A DNA stretch of 64,000 nucleotides from an uncultured Brachyspira sp. Its GTDB lineage: Bacteria; Spirochaetota; Brachyspiria; Brachyspirales; Brachyspiraceae. The notes under the pieces are model-generated. The model ran no database searches, was not told the DNA's origin, and saw only the letters and a program-made list of their open reading frames with translations. The stretch is taken from positions 1 through 64,000 of the forward strand of contig NZ_CALXKQ010000001.1 in assembly GCF_944388875.1 (NCBI RefSeq), given 5' to 3'. Positions within the stretch are counted from its first letter, which is position 1. Each line of letters begins with the position of its first letter. This document shows positions 25,880 through 35,470 of this stretch, one piece after another. The translations under genes were made by a program, and so were the position numbers.

Positions 25880-27031
25880 ATGAATAAAGTTTTTATAATA
25901 TTATTATCTGCTATATTTATTATTAGTTGTTCAGATGATACATTATCAAATAGTCCTAATGTGCTTGATTCTAAAGTTGATAAAAAGATACTTTGGGAGG
26001 TAGGAGGACGTTTGCCTGCACAAACTGGAATGGATAAAAATATAGGTACGGCTGGACTTCTATACGGTTCTTTGGCAAATAAATATATAGTTGTAGGCGG
26101 AGGAGCTAATTTCCCTGAAGAATCTGTACTTAATGGCGGTGCTAAAAAAACATATTCAGATGTTTATATGTTAGAAGACAAAAATGGTGTATTAGAAGTT
26201 ATAGAGCATATTAACTTAGAAAATGAAATAGGCTATGGAGCTTCTGTTACTACCGAAGATGGTATATATTATATAGGAGGCTCTTCAAACCCTGAAGCTG
26301 ATGATGATATATTATTTATTACATTAAAAGACAATAAATTAAATGTTGAAAAAATAGGTGATTTGTCTTTTACACTACAAAATGGTGTTGCTGTTTATAA
26401 AGATAATAAGCTATACATAATTACTGGTAAACAAGGCGGTAAAGGCAGCAATAAAGTTTATGAATATGATTTAGCTTCTAAAGAATCTAAAGAATTAGCA
26501 CCTGTACCTAATGAGGAAAGTAGAACACAGGCAGTTGCCCAGCTTTTAAATGGAAATATATATGTATTCAGCGGCGGTGATTCAATAGCATATACTGACG
26601 GATATAAATATAATTTTGATAATAATACTTGGGAGCAGGTTTCTGATGTTGAGCTTAATAATGAAGGTATATCTTTGCTTGGAGCTGTATCGGTTAAGCT
26701 TAATGAAACTGAAATGCTTGTTATAGGCGGTTTTAATAAAGCCATTTATGATAATGCTGTTTATAATTTGGGTACTCTTCAAGGAACTGCTTTAGCTGGT
26801 TTTAGACAAGGATACTTTGGAGCTGATCCTTATGAATTTAATTGGAACAGCAATATATTAATTTATAACTCAGAATCAGATACTTGGAAAACAATAGGTG
26901 AAGTTCCTTTTGATGCTCCTTGCGGTGAAGGTTTAATATTAATAGGAAATAAAATATATTCTATTAACGGCGAGATTAAACCTGGCATTAGAACTGATAA
27001 GATGTATATTGGTACTATTATTGCTAAATAA
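25880..27031 (+). CDS. nanM: Cyclically permuted mutarotase, NanM-like lipoprotein
   Basis: A 383-residue Kelch-type beta-propeller. The N-terminus MNKVFIILLSAIFIISCSDD is a lipoprotein signal with the Cys at about residue 17. Blades show repeated motifs such as YIVVGGGANFPE, GIYYIGGSSNP, KLYIITGKQGG, NIYVFSGGDS and EMLVIGGFNKA. NanM converts alpha- to beta-N-acetylneuraminate in the periplasm, speeding its use. The same fold covers other mutarotases, so the sugar is not certain, but the coupled SSS symporter supports sialic acid. A terminator follows. Confidence 0.83.
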   Translation: MNKVFIILLSAIFIISCSDDTLSNSPNVLDSKVDKKILWEVGGRLPAQTGMDKNIGTAGLLYGSLANKYIVVGGGANFPEESVLNGGAKKTYSDVYMLEDKNGVLEVIEHINLENEIGYGASVTTEDGIYYIGGSSNPEADDDILFITLKDNKLNVEKIGDLSFTLQNGVAVYKDNKLYIITGKQGGKGSNKVYEYDLASKESKELAPVPNEESRTQAVAQLLNGNIYVFSGGDSIAYTDGYKYNFDNNTWEQVSDVELNNEGISLLGAVSVKLNETEMLVIGGFNKAIYDNAVYNLGTLQGTALAGFRQGYFGADPYEFNWNSNILIYNSESDTWKTIGEVPFDAPCGEGLILIGNKIYSINGEIKPGIRTDKMYIGTIIAK

Positions 27032-27063
27032 TAAAGACATATCCAACTAAAAAGTTTTCCATA

Positions 27064-27100
27064 AATAAGGGCCTATCTTTTTTGAAGATAAGCCTTTATT
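27064..27100 (+). terminator. Terminator of the symporter/mutarotase operon
   Basis: A 16-bp stem with one G-T pair and one mismatch (AATAAGGGCCTATCTT against AAGATAAGCCTTTATT), a 5-base loop and a following ATTTTTTATT. Confidence 0.85.
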
Positions 27101-27118
27101 ATTTTTTATTAATGTTTT

Positions 27119-27340
27119 TTAATTATTCATATCTTTTATAACAACAATTAAACCAGCAGCTTCCAACAATGAAACTATATTTTCTCTATTGTTATCCTCT
27201 ATATCTATAGCCATATTACATACTCCAAATACAGGTTCAGGAGCAGGACGCACAACAACTTCTATTCCTGCATCTAATAATATTTTTTCTGCTTTAATTA
27301 AATCTCTAGGTGTTTGCAAATAACAAAAAGTCTTTACCAT
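27119..27340 (-). CDS. DUF3343 protein, putative sulfur/selenium carrier
   Basis: A 73-residue protein with the DUF3343 pattern: a start-proximal YLQTPRDLIKAEKILLDAGIEVVVRPAP and a conserved Cys in FGVCNMAI. Family members are small, ferredoxin-like folds found beside yedF and cysteine-desulfurase-like genes in selenium-linked clusters. Its start overlaps the end of the desulfurase-like gene by 7 bases, showing coupled translation. The exact chemistry is not known. Confidence 0.8.
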   Translation of the reverse strand: MVKTFCYLQTPRDLIKAEKILLDAGIEVVVRPAPEPVFGVCNMAIDIEDNNRENIVSLLEAAGLIVVIKDMNN

Positions 27341-28464
27341 AATTTATTTCCTAATGTATTTTTTAAATATTCTAAATCTTTTTTTGTAGTATACGGCGAG
27401 AATGAAAACCTTATAGCACCATTTTCATTTTTATAAAAGTTATGAGCTAAAAAAGCACAATGAAAACCATATCTGCATTCTATATTGTAATCCTCATATA
27501 GTTTATGAGCTAAATCTGACATACTTATAGAATTTCCTTCTGTCGTTATAGAAAATACAAATCCTTGAGTATCCTTATTTTTAGACCATATAACTTTATA
27601 TTTATTCATATTTTCTATATATTTTATGGTATCAATTATATCATTTATAGCTATATTCCAAACAGGTCTATTTTTTAATGCTGCCAAAAGCCCTATAATA
27701 CCAACAGTATTTGGTGTTCCAGCTTCATATATTTCGGGTACACTGAAAGGGGTTTCATATCCATCTCCAAATCCTCCTCCGAAATATCCTGGATTTAGAT
27801 TTTCTGGTTTCTTCACATAAAAACCTCCTGTACCAGTTGGTCCAAGAAGTCCTTTATGACCAGTAAAAGCTATAAAATCTACATTCCACTCATCAGCTTT
27901 TATTCCATGTACTCCTACTGCCTGTGTTGCATCTATCAGCAAAGGTATATCTCCTATAGTTTCTTTTATCTTTTTTATAGGCTGTATAACACCGCTTATA
28001 TTACTTTCCATATTTATAATAATCAATGATATTTTATCTTTTTTTATAATATTAGAAAGTGCATCGGTATCTACTATTCCTCCATCTAAAGAAGGTATAA
28101 TCTCATATTCTACATTTCTATTTTTACTTAGTTTATAAACAGGTCTTAATACAGCATTATGCTCTAATGTTGATATAAGAATTTTGCAGTCATGTAAATT
28201 AAGCCCATTAAGTATATCATTTACAGATCTAGTCGCACCGGGTGTGAATATAACATTAGCATCGTTTTTTGTACCAATAAATTTATTAGCCAATATTTCT
28301 CTGCATTCTTCTATTTTTTGTGTTGTTTCTTTTCCTCTTTTAGTATTAACTCTGCCGTATGTTCCTCCAATATTAATTAGAAAATCATGCATGGCATCTG
28401 CTACCTCTTTAGGTTTAGGAAAGCTAGTTGTAGAATTGTCAAAATAATAATCTTTATGTTCCAT
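27334..28464 (-). CDS. Cysteine-desulfurase-family aminotransferase class V
   Basis: A 376-residue PLP enzyme. It begins DNSTTSFPKPKEV, has the PLP-lysine site FTGHKGLLGPTGTGG, and the active-site Cys in RYGFHCAFLAH near residue 340. These features match the desulfurase-like family often linked to YedF and DUF3343, thought to release sulfur or selenium from (seleno)cysteine. It sits between yedF (43 bp upstream) and the DUF3343 gene. It may supply persulfide to YedF; whether it serves sulfur or selenium is open. Confidence 0.87.
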   Translation of the reverse strand: MEHKDYYFDNSTTSFPKPKEVADAMHDFLINIGGTYGRVNTKRGKETTQKIEECREILANKFIGTKNDANVIFTPGATRSVNDILNGLNLHDCKILISTLEHNAVLRPVYKLSKNRNVEYEIIPSLDGGIVDTDALSNIIKKDKISLIIINMESNISGVIQPIKKIKETIGDIPLLIDATQAVGVHGIKADEWNVDFIAFTGHKGLLGPTGTGGFYVKKPENLNPGYFGGGFGDGYETPFSVPEIYEAGTPNTVGIIGLLAALKNRPVWNIAINDIIDTIKYIENMNKYKVIWSKNKDTQGFVFSITTEGNSISMSDLAHKLYEDYNIECRYGFHCAFLAHNFYKNENGAIRFSFSPYTTKKDLEYLKNTLGNKLW

Positions 28465-28507
28465 AATTATAATAATAAAGCATTACCATAATAAAATAAA
28501 CTAAGTA

Positions 28508-29077
28508 TTATGCTCTTATAACAGCAGAAGCATTTGACATAGCCTCTATAATACCAAGCATATTTGTTTGCTCTTCTACTTTTATTCCTTGTAATTCATA
28601 GAATTTAACACAAGTTCCGCAGAAAAATATTTTTATTCCAGCATCTCTTAATTCTTGTAATAATTTTTTATAAGGCTCTTCTATTCCTAAATAAACACCG
28701 CCGTTATAACAATATAATGCCTCAGGTTTTGGAGTAGAATCTTTCAATGCTCCCAAAAATGATTTTAACAATAATTCTCCAAGTTCATCATTGCCTTGTC
28801 CCATTACTTTTTTGTCAACAACTGCTATTACAGGTCCTGATGATTTGCTTTTTTCTTCATGCAAAGATAATTCTTTATTTTTTGTAATCTTAAAGTTTTT
28901 ACCTTCGTTAGTATAAGTTATACCATTATTTTTTAAGAAATCAGTTATATTATGGAATGCTACATCATCATCCAATAATACTTCTATTTCTTCATTTAAT
29001 GCTGCATTTGTTATTGCAGTTTTAGTTAGAATTAATGGTTTTGGGCAAGGTATACCTCTTGCATCTACTGTTTTCAT
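28508..29077 (-). CDS. yedF: YedF, TusA-like plus DsrE-like protein
   Basis: A 189-residue two-domain protein. Residues 1-75 are TusA-like with the CPKP motif at 11-14, whose Cys carries a persulfide in relatives. Residues about 90-189 are DsrE-like, with GQGNDELGELLLKSFLGAL and FFCGTCVKFYELQG. Fused YedF proteins occur with selenium-metabolism genes. Here it heads the operon yedF, desulfurase-like, DUF3343. No selD or selA is in the window, so a selenium role is not demonstrated. Confidence 0.9.
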   Translation of the reverse strand: MKTVDARGIPCPKPLILTKTAITNAALNEEIEVLLDDDVAFHNITDFLKNNGITYTNEGKNFKITKNKELSLHEEKSKSSGPVIAVVDKKVMGQGNDELGELLLKSFLGALKDSTPKPEALYCYNGGVYLGIEEPYKKLLQELRDAGIKIFFCGTCVKFYELQGIKVEEQTNMLGIIEAMSNASAVIRA

Positions 29078-29137
29078 AGTTACTTCCTTAAATTAAATTT
29101 GCTATAATATAATATAATAAAATTACTTTATTGTCAA

Positions 29138-29602
29138 TTAAAAATATGCTATTAAACTATAATTACTTTTGCTAAAAATATTATATATATACGTTGCTAT
29201 TTTGGATTGATTTATTATATCATTATACTGAGTATCTAATGACTTCATTAAAGAAACTATTATTGCTATAATGAGGCATGATATAAATAATACTACTAAA
29301 GCACCTAATAGTCTGTCTACCCAATCTAAGAATATTGCTTTTAGTACTTTTTTAAAATTTATTTCTATTTTAGATAGAATTATCCTTATAATGGAATAGC
29401 TGGCTATAAGTGATATTATTTTTAGTATAAAAGAATGATCAAAATATTTAGACATATAATTATATATTAATGGTGCTGCTATAAGAGTTATAATTATTGC
29501 TATTATTGGTATAGTCATAGATATAAACCCTTTAAAGAAACCATATATAAAGAGTACGGATAATATTATAATCAATACAGTATCTACTGTTGTAAACATC
29601 AT
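29138..29602 (-). CDS. CvpA-family membrane protein
   Basis: A 154-residue protein with four membrane segments and the CvpA pattern (VLIIILSVLFIYGFFKGFISM, a central DWVDRLLGALVVLFISCL). CvpA proteins affect envelope homeostasis and, in some bacteria, toxin export. Its start overlaps the stop of the preceding MCP-like gene by 4 bases, so it belongs to a three-gene operon with two membrane signalling-like proteins. Confidence 0.8.
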   Translation of the reverse strand: MMFTTVDTVLIIILSVLFIYGFFKGFISMTIPIIAIIITLIAAPLIYNYMSKYFDHSFILKIISLIASYSIIRIILSKIEINFKKVLKAIFLDWVDRLLGALVVLFISCLIIAIIVSLMKSLDTQYNDIINQSKIATYIYNIFSKSNYSLIAYF

Positions 29603-31551
29603 GACTTCTTTAATAGAGCAATTATAGGGGCAAAAGTAAAACTGCTTTTCTTTCTATGCGTATTAATAATATTTGATAATGCCTCTATATCAGTATGAGA
29701 GAATGATGAATAATTTCCTATTCTCTTAGTTATTTCATTTAACTCATTTTTAGCTTTTATCATATTATTAAAGTTGTTAAATATCTTAGATATATCCTGA
29801 TTTTGGTATTCTATTTTAGAGTTCAAATTATTCTGTACTTCAAGCATACCAGCTATATTCTCTTTTATTGATAATACTATCAAATTTTGATTTACCAATA
29901 TATTTGACATAGTTTCATTGTATTGATCCAATGATTTAAAATGACTTATTTTTTTGGAGTCAGTATTTATATTGTTATCTATTTCATTTATATATTTATC
30001 AATATCTTTTATCATTTTATTGACTTCTCTTTCTATTATTTTGCATCTGTCTTTTATATAGAAAGAAGAGTTTTCTATAACTACTAATCCAGCAAATATA
30101 TCTGTAAGCATTTTTTCTATTGATTCCGTACCTTTAGAAATTTCAAATGATAAAGTACCTATTTCTTTAGCTACAACTGAAAAACTTTTACCGTAAAATC
30201 CAGCCTTAGATGCCTGAATTCCTGCATTTATTGATAAAAGATTTGTTTTATTAGTTATTGCTTTAATATATTCTATAGTATCATATATAGAATCTGTTAT
30301 ATTATTTACATCTTTAAATTGATTAGCCGATTCTATTATATTACTTAAAAACTTATCAGAAGTTTCTTTTAATCCCATTTTAATATTTTTTAGATCATTA
30401 TTTAGTGATATAATCTGTTCATTAGAGAAATCAGATTCTTTCATATTTGAAATAGTTTGATTCAATATTCTAAAATGATCCTGCATTTGGTTTTTATATT
30501 TATCAAAAAACGTGAATATTGTATTTGTATATTTTAATCCGTCTTTTATTATATTTTTTTTAGTATTTTTAGCTTCTATTAAATTATCATTTGCTTCTAA
30601 AATAGCATCTATTTTCTGATTAATTATATTATAAGCATCTTTACTTTCTTTATCTATTTCAAATACAAACATAGAAGTATCCATAAGATTTTTATCTATA
30701 TTATTTAATGCTTCAGATATTCTGTCTATATTATTTAATGTTTTTAAATTTAAATGCAATCTGTTATTTAATAGACTTTCTTTCTTTATAGAATCAAGTG
30801 CATTTTTAGTAAATGAAGCAAATATGGCTATAGATCTGAAAGAAGAAGATATTATTATTGCAAGACCAATTCTATCAAAATCTAATCCATCCAATGTTTG
30901 ATCTACATATAGATATCTTATTATTAATACCAATGCTAATACATTTGAAATAACCATAAGAATATTATTTTTATAGTTATAATTTACAATCATATCTGAT
31001 ATTATAGATATAAATGTTAGAAAAAATACAAATAATATTATGTATGTTTTATACAGATAAAAATTACCAGTTGGTCTTAAAAAATACGAAATACTAGTTG
31101 AATCATAGTAATTTACTGTACTTGCAAAAAAACGGTTAGAATATACTATACTTAAAACAATTAATACAACTGATGAAATTACGCTTATTATAAAGATCGC
31201 TGTATTAATATTTTTTAATGCTTTTATATTACCTATAAAACTTATAGAATTAATAGGCATTAATATTACAGCAATGAGTATTATAATATTATTGGCTATA
31301 AACAATATAGAACAAAGCTCTTTATTCATACCATATAATTCTAAAAATATTATAATGAGCGATATAATATTATATATTAAAATTAATATGAGTGTAATAG
31401 AAATCGTTATATATATTGCTTTTCTAGTTTTTATTGCTAATAATAAATATAACATGATAAATATTGCCATCACAGAAATACCAATTACAGGAACCAGCAA
31501 TTTTGATATTGTTATATTATATCCAGATATTAAATTTGATAATATACTCAT
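29599..31551 (-). CDS. Multi-TM protein with altered chemoreceptor signalling domain (paralogue 2)
   Basis: A 650-residue protein. Residues 1-250 contain about seven membrane helices with only short loops; no Cache domain is evident. Residues 260-640 form a long coiled coil with a hairpin tip reading KTNLLSINAGIQASKAGFYGKSF followed by SVVAKEIGTL. The corresponding chemoreceptor tip is [26 protein letters not shown], so the spacing is kept but several residues that contact CheA/CheW (the EAARAGE segment) are replaced. It is 11 bp downstream of a paralogue and overlaps cvpA by 4 bases. It may signal without CheA or form its own arrays. Function not known. Confidence 0.7.
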   Translation of the reverse strand: MSILSNLISGYNITISKLLVPVIGISVMAIFIMLYLLLAIKTRKAIYITISITLILILIYNIISLIIIFLELYGMNKELCSILFIANNIIILIAVILMPINSISFIGNIKALKNINTAIFIISVISSVVLIVLSIVYSNRFFASTVNYYDSTSISYFLRPTGNFYLYKTYIILFVFFLTFISIISDMIVNYNYKNNILMVISNVLALVLIIRYLYVDQTLDGLDFDRIGLAIIISSSFRSIAIFASFTKNALDSIKKESLLNNRLHLNLKTLNNIDRISEALNNIDKNLMDTSMFVFEIDKESKDAYNIINQKIDAILEANDNLIEAKNTKKNIIKDGLKYTNTIFTFFDKYKNQMQDHFRILNQTISNMKESDFSNEQIISLNNDLKNIKMGLKETSDKFLSNIIESANQFKDVNNITDSIYDTIEYIKAITNKTNLLSINAGIQASKAGFYGKSFSVVAKEIGTLSFEISKGTESIEKMLTDIFAGLVVIENSSFYIKDRCKIIEREVNKMIKDIDKYINEIDNNINTDSKKISHFKSLDQYNETMSNILVNQNLIVLSIKENIAGMLEVQNNLNSKIEYQNQDISKIFNNFNNMIKAKNELNEITKRIGNYSSFSHTDIEALSNIINTHRKKSSFTFAPIIALLKKS

Positions 31552-31562
31552 ATTATTCCTCT

Positions 31563-33497
31563 TTATATAACTTTAGAATATTCATCAACTTTAGATTCTA
31601 AATCATCAGTATATTCTAAGAATTTCATAATCTCTTCATTAAGTTTATTTGTTACAGATTCTAAATCATCAGAAGTTGCTAATAATTTATTCATATCTCT
31701 CATTAAATTTTTTACTTCTGAATTTTGCATATAAGCCTTTTCTGATATGTTTTGTATATAATTATTAATTTCTTCTATCTTGTTCTTTATATTAACAAAA
31801 TCATTTTCTTCATTAATGATTATATTAGTCATATTGGATATGGAGCTGTACATTTTATCTGTACTTTTTATAATGTTCATATTATAATCATTTTGTTTTT
31901 CCATACCTTTGTTAAATTTATTCAATTTATCATAATATCCTGATATTTCTTCTATTAAACCATACACATTATTATTTATACTGTTTCTTGAATAGTTAAA
32001 TTTTTTGAATATATCTTCTATCTTAAATAATAAATTCTGCATTCTGTTTGTAGCCTGAGCTGTTTCTGTTACCAATTCAGATACCTCTTTTGATACAACA
32101 GAAAAGTTATTGTACCATTCCCCAGATTTTGATGCTTGTATACTTGAATTTATAGCTAGAGTTTTTGTTTTATCGGACATATTAGTCATAAATGATATAA
32201 TTCTATTAATTTGGAAACTTAGCTGATTAAAAGATTCTGATTTTCCAAGCTCTTTGGAGAAATTTAATTTTTCGGCATCTAATTTACTTTGAAAATCTTC
32301 AAATAAGTCAATTATTATCTTACTTTGCGACTGCAGAGAATATATTTTTTCTATGGATTCCTGAAGTTTTGCATTTGATTCTTCTAATGTCTTTTTTTGC
32401 AATTCTACTGACATTTGCAAATTAGGATATGTATTTATAAGCTCATCTATTTTTTCCAAATTTGTATTGCCATCATTTATTTGGAAACTTTCTATAGTTA
32501 TAAACTCATTTGTATAATCTATAATTTTATTTATATCATTTTTAAAGTTATTTATAGTTGAATATGTATTTTCTACTTTAGATACTAAACTATTTACAGA
32601 TTCTCTAAAACTTGATTTTAATTCTGATAATTTTTCAGAAGTATTTATGGCAGTATTTATTATAATAGAATCCTGTGCTTTTATACTTTCTAAATCATAG
32701 TATTGTGTGCTTTTTTTATGTATTGCTGATATAAATCTGCTTACAGATGAATATATCATAACTATATTAAATACAGCATAAACTAATGTTATTCTTGAAA
32801 AAGTCCAATTAGGAAAAGTCAAAAAATTGCTTGAATATTGAGAATATACTGATATTCCATTAAAATCATCAACAAATGCTATAAATATTAATGATATAAG
32901 TACTAAACCAGATATATTTCCTTTGATTAATTTATTCACGCTCATCTCATATATGAAAGAACATATTATAATAAAGCAGTATACTGTAAATACAAAATCC
33001 CTAAATATATATGCTGCTCCCAATTCTCCTCGGCTTTTTATACTTTGACGCATTGTTTCATTTAGAGTGGTCATTGGATCTTTTGTAGATATGAATAATT
33101 GAGGATATAATAAGGCAACTGCTGATATTAAAATCAATAAAAATACAGCTGCTATGTATAATTTTTCAAGTACAGAATGATAATATTCTGTTAGTTTTAA
33201 TTTATTTTTTATATATATTAACCATGGTATTATTGTAATTGACAGAGCTATTTGTTCAAATTTGTATAAATTAAGAGAAATTTCCGAATTGGGATTAGAC
33301 AATGATATAATTATATTTGCTGCTTCCAATGCAGAAAATATAAAAGATAGAAAACCTATAGATAATATTATAGCCTGAGTTTCTTCATATAGCTGAAAAT
33401 ATATATATGCATATAATATTATACCAACTAATGCTATAATAGTTGCTATAACAGGAATTCCTAATTCTAATGTTATTATAGTAAAGTTATAATTCAT
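31563..33497 (-). CDS. Multi-TM protein with altered chemoreceptor signalling domain (paralogue 1)
   Basis: A 644-residue paralogue of the next gene, with about seven N-terminal membrane helices (first at 13-35), then a coiled coil from about 270 to 640. The tip reads KTKTLAINSSIQASKSGEWYNNF followed by SVVSKEVSEL, again chemoreceptor-like in spacing but not in the key acidic and arginine residues. No HAMP domain is apparent. It is the first gene of the operon with its paralogue and cvpA. Two different degenerate tips side by side suggest a dedicated pair rather than ordinary chemoreceptors. Confidence 0.7.
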   Translation of the reverse strand: MNYNFTIITLELGIPVIATIIALVGIILYAYIYFQLYEETQAIILSIGFLSFIFSALEAANIIISLSNPNSEISLNLYKFEQIALSITIIPWLIYIKNKLKLTEYYHSVLEKLYIAAVFLLILISAVALLYPQLFISTKDPMTTLNETMRQSIKSRGELGAAYIFRDFVFTVYCFIIICSFIYEMSVNKLIKGNISGLVLISLIFIAFVDDFNGISVYSQYSSNFLTFPNWTFSRITLVYAVFNIVMIYSSVSRFISAIHKKSTQYYDLESIKAQDSIIINTAINTSEKLSELKSSFRESVNSLVSKVENTYSTINNFKNDINKIIDYTNEFITIESFQINDGNTNLEKIDELINTYPNLQMSVELQKKTLEESNAKLQESIEKIYSLQSQSKIIIDLFEDFQSKLDAEKLNFSKELGKSESFNQLSFQINRIISFMTNMSDKTKTLAINSSIQASKSGEWYNNFSVVSKEVSELVTETAQATNRMQNLLFKIEDIFKKFNYSRNSINNNVYGLIEEISGYYDKLNKFNKGMEKQNDYNMNIIKSTDKMYSSISNMTNIIINEENDFVNIKNKIEEINNYIQNISEKAYMQNSEVKNLMRDMNKLLATSDDLESVTNKLNEEIMKFLEYTDDLESKVDEYSKVI

Positions 33498-33658
33498 AAG
33501 TCCTCTAAAATATAAATATATTTAGGATATTATAAGCTAATTTTAATAATTATAAAGTATAAAAAAAATAAAATTAACCAAAAAATAAAATATCGTTTAT
33601 ATATTCGGAATTACTTTATTAACTATTTACTTATAACATAATTTTTTATATAGTATTT

Positions 33659-35056
33659 TTATTCAGTGAGTTTTTTTACCCATCTTTCTTTTCTAAGCAT
33701 TATAATACCAATAGTAATTTTCACAAAATCTGTTAATTTTGCTATACCAAACATAGCAACAGGACCTACAGATGTAAATTTAGCCAGTATTAATGCTATA
33801 GGAGCAAATAATAATAAAGATACTGGAACATCAACAGCTACACCGAATATAGTATCTCCTCCTGCTCTGGAAACAGCAAATTGCGAATTAATATAAGTCC
33901 ATACAGGCATATAGCATGATACCAATATAACTAAATTTCTAGTAATAGCCTGAGCATCTAATGTTAATTTTGAAAATATAATAGGTATTAAAAATATTGA
34001 TGACATTTCTATTAAGCCTATTATAATACCAGCCGCTATAGCACCGCTTCGTATCCATTTTGCTTTTTTTCTGGCATCATCAAGCTCTCCTCGTCCTAAT
34101 GTTCCGCCTACTACAACCATGGTAGAAACGAATATTCCTTGAAATACCAAAAAGAAAATATTTGCTATTGTGAAGCCTGATGCCATTCCTGCAACAGTTT
34201 CAGCACCTCCTCTGCTGTTATAAAGTGCCGTCATAAACATTTCACTAATACCCCAGCTTATTTCACTTAAAAATATTAAACTTGATTTGCTCAGCATAGA
34301 ATAAAATATATTTAATTTTACTTTTAATATTTCTCTTGTTCTAACATAAAACTTTTCTTTATGAAGTTTTATATATACTATAAATAAAATCATTTCTATT
34401 ATTCTAGCTATTAATGTTGCAATTGCAGCTCCTTTTTCTTCAAGTCTTGGAGCACCAAAATTGCCGTATATTAATATATAGTTTCCGAATGTATTGCAGA
34501 AAATTGCTATAACAGATATTACAAGAGGTATATGAGGTTTTCCTATTTCTCTGTATGAAGTTCCTATAGCACCAGAAATTGATATTGGTATAAAAGTAAA
34601 TGCTATTATACTCATATATTTTGTACTGGATGCAAGTATTGCCTCCTGAGAAGCATTACCTTTTATCATCAACCTCATAAATATTTCTGGATTTACAAGC
34701 ATTAGTATCATGTAGGCAGATGAAATAACGAGAGGCAGTATAACTTTGAATCTGAATGCCTGCTGCATGCCTTCTTTATTATCAGCCCCATTATTCTGAG
34801 CCATATATATTCCGCCTGCACCATAACATGTATTTAGTATAACAAGATATATAAAGTTTAATTGATTAGACACATTTACAGCAGCCATTTTTATATCACC
34901 AAGTTCAGCAACCATAAAATTATCTATTAATGACACCATTCCCATAATAAGCTGCTGAAGCATTACAGGCACAGCAATAGAAATGCATAGTTTATAAAAA
35001 TCAAAATTACCAAACATAGTTATTTTATTATTGGTTTTTATAGAATTGCTATTCAT
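33659..35056 (-). CDS. MATE-family multidrug/organic cation efflux protein
   Basis: A 465-residue carrier with twelve membrane segments in two homologous halves. The first half opens with LCISIAVPVMLQQLIMGMVSLIDNFMVAELGD, typical of MATE proteins, and the second with SEISWGISEMFMTALYNSRGG. It would expel cationic compounds in exchange for sodium or protons. It stands alone on the minus strand. The substrate is unknown. Confidence 0.9.
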   Translation of the reverse strand: MNSNSIKTNNKITMFGNFDFYKLCISIAVPVMLQQLIMGMVSLIDNFMVAELGDIKMAAVNVSNQLNFIYLVILNTCYGAGGIYMAQNNGADNKEGMQQAFRFKVILPLVISSAYMILMLVNPEIFMRLMIKGNASQEAILASSTKYMSIIAFTFIPISISGAIGTSYREIGKPHIPLVISVIAIFCNTFGNYILIYGNFGAPRLEEKGAAIATLIARIIEMILFIVYIKLHKEKFYVRTREILKVKLNIFYSMLSKSSLIFLSEISWGISEMFMTALYNSRGGAETVAGMASGFTIANIFFLVFQGIFVSTMVVVGGTLGRGELDDARKKAKWIRSGAIAAGIIIGLIEMSSIFLIPIIFSKLTLDAQAITRNLVILVSCYMPVWTYINSQFAVSRAGGDTIFGVAVDVPVSLLLFAPIALILAKFTSVGPVAMFGIAKLTDFVKITIGIIMLRKERWVKKLTE

Positions 35057-35470
35057 GATATATCTCTTAAAAGTATATTTTCAGTCTAATAAATAAAAAC
35101 GAGATGTAATATATAGCTATTTTTATATTTGTCAATATATATTTTGTGATTTTTTGTTTATAAGTGTAGTTTTTTGGAGTTTTTTTTAAATAAAAAATCA
35201 GTACCCTTTTTATAATATTTTTTTACTAGAAAACAAATAAAATGATATTACTATATATAAAAATTATACTTCCAAATTTATTTATAGTTCAAAAATTATT
35301 CTATATATGATATTACATAAAATAAAGCAGAACATCTATAGTTACATGACATTACAATTATATTAATTGATATAACTAAAATAACACCTAACATAATAAA
35401 ATATAATATCATATATATTTCATAATATTTATAAATTTATAGAGATATTATGAAATATGAAATAATTATT
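35057..35470. other. AT-rich gap, no gene seen
   Basis: A 414-bp stretch between the MATE gene and the metzincin lipoprotein gene. The only structure noted is an 11-bp inverted repeat, TTTCATAATAT/ATATTATGAAA (35418-35455), just past the lipoprotein stop codon; it could be a weak terminator but lacks a T run. Confidence 0.5.

Noticed and set aside
35418-35455. Terminator after the metzincin lipoprotein
   Set aside because: The stem has no G-C core and no T run, so I mention it only within the gap description.
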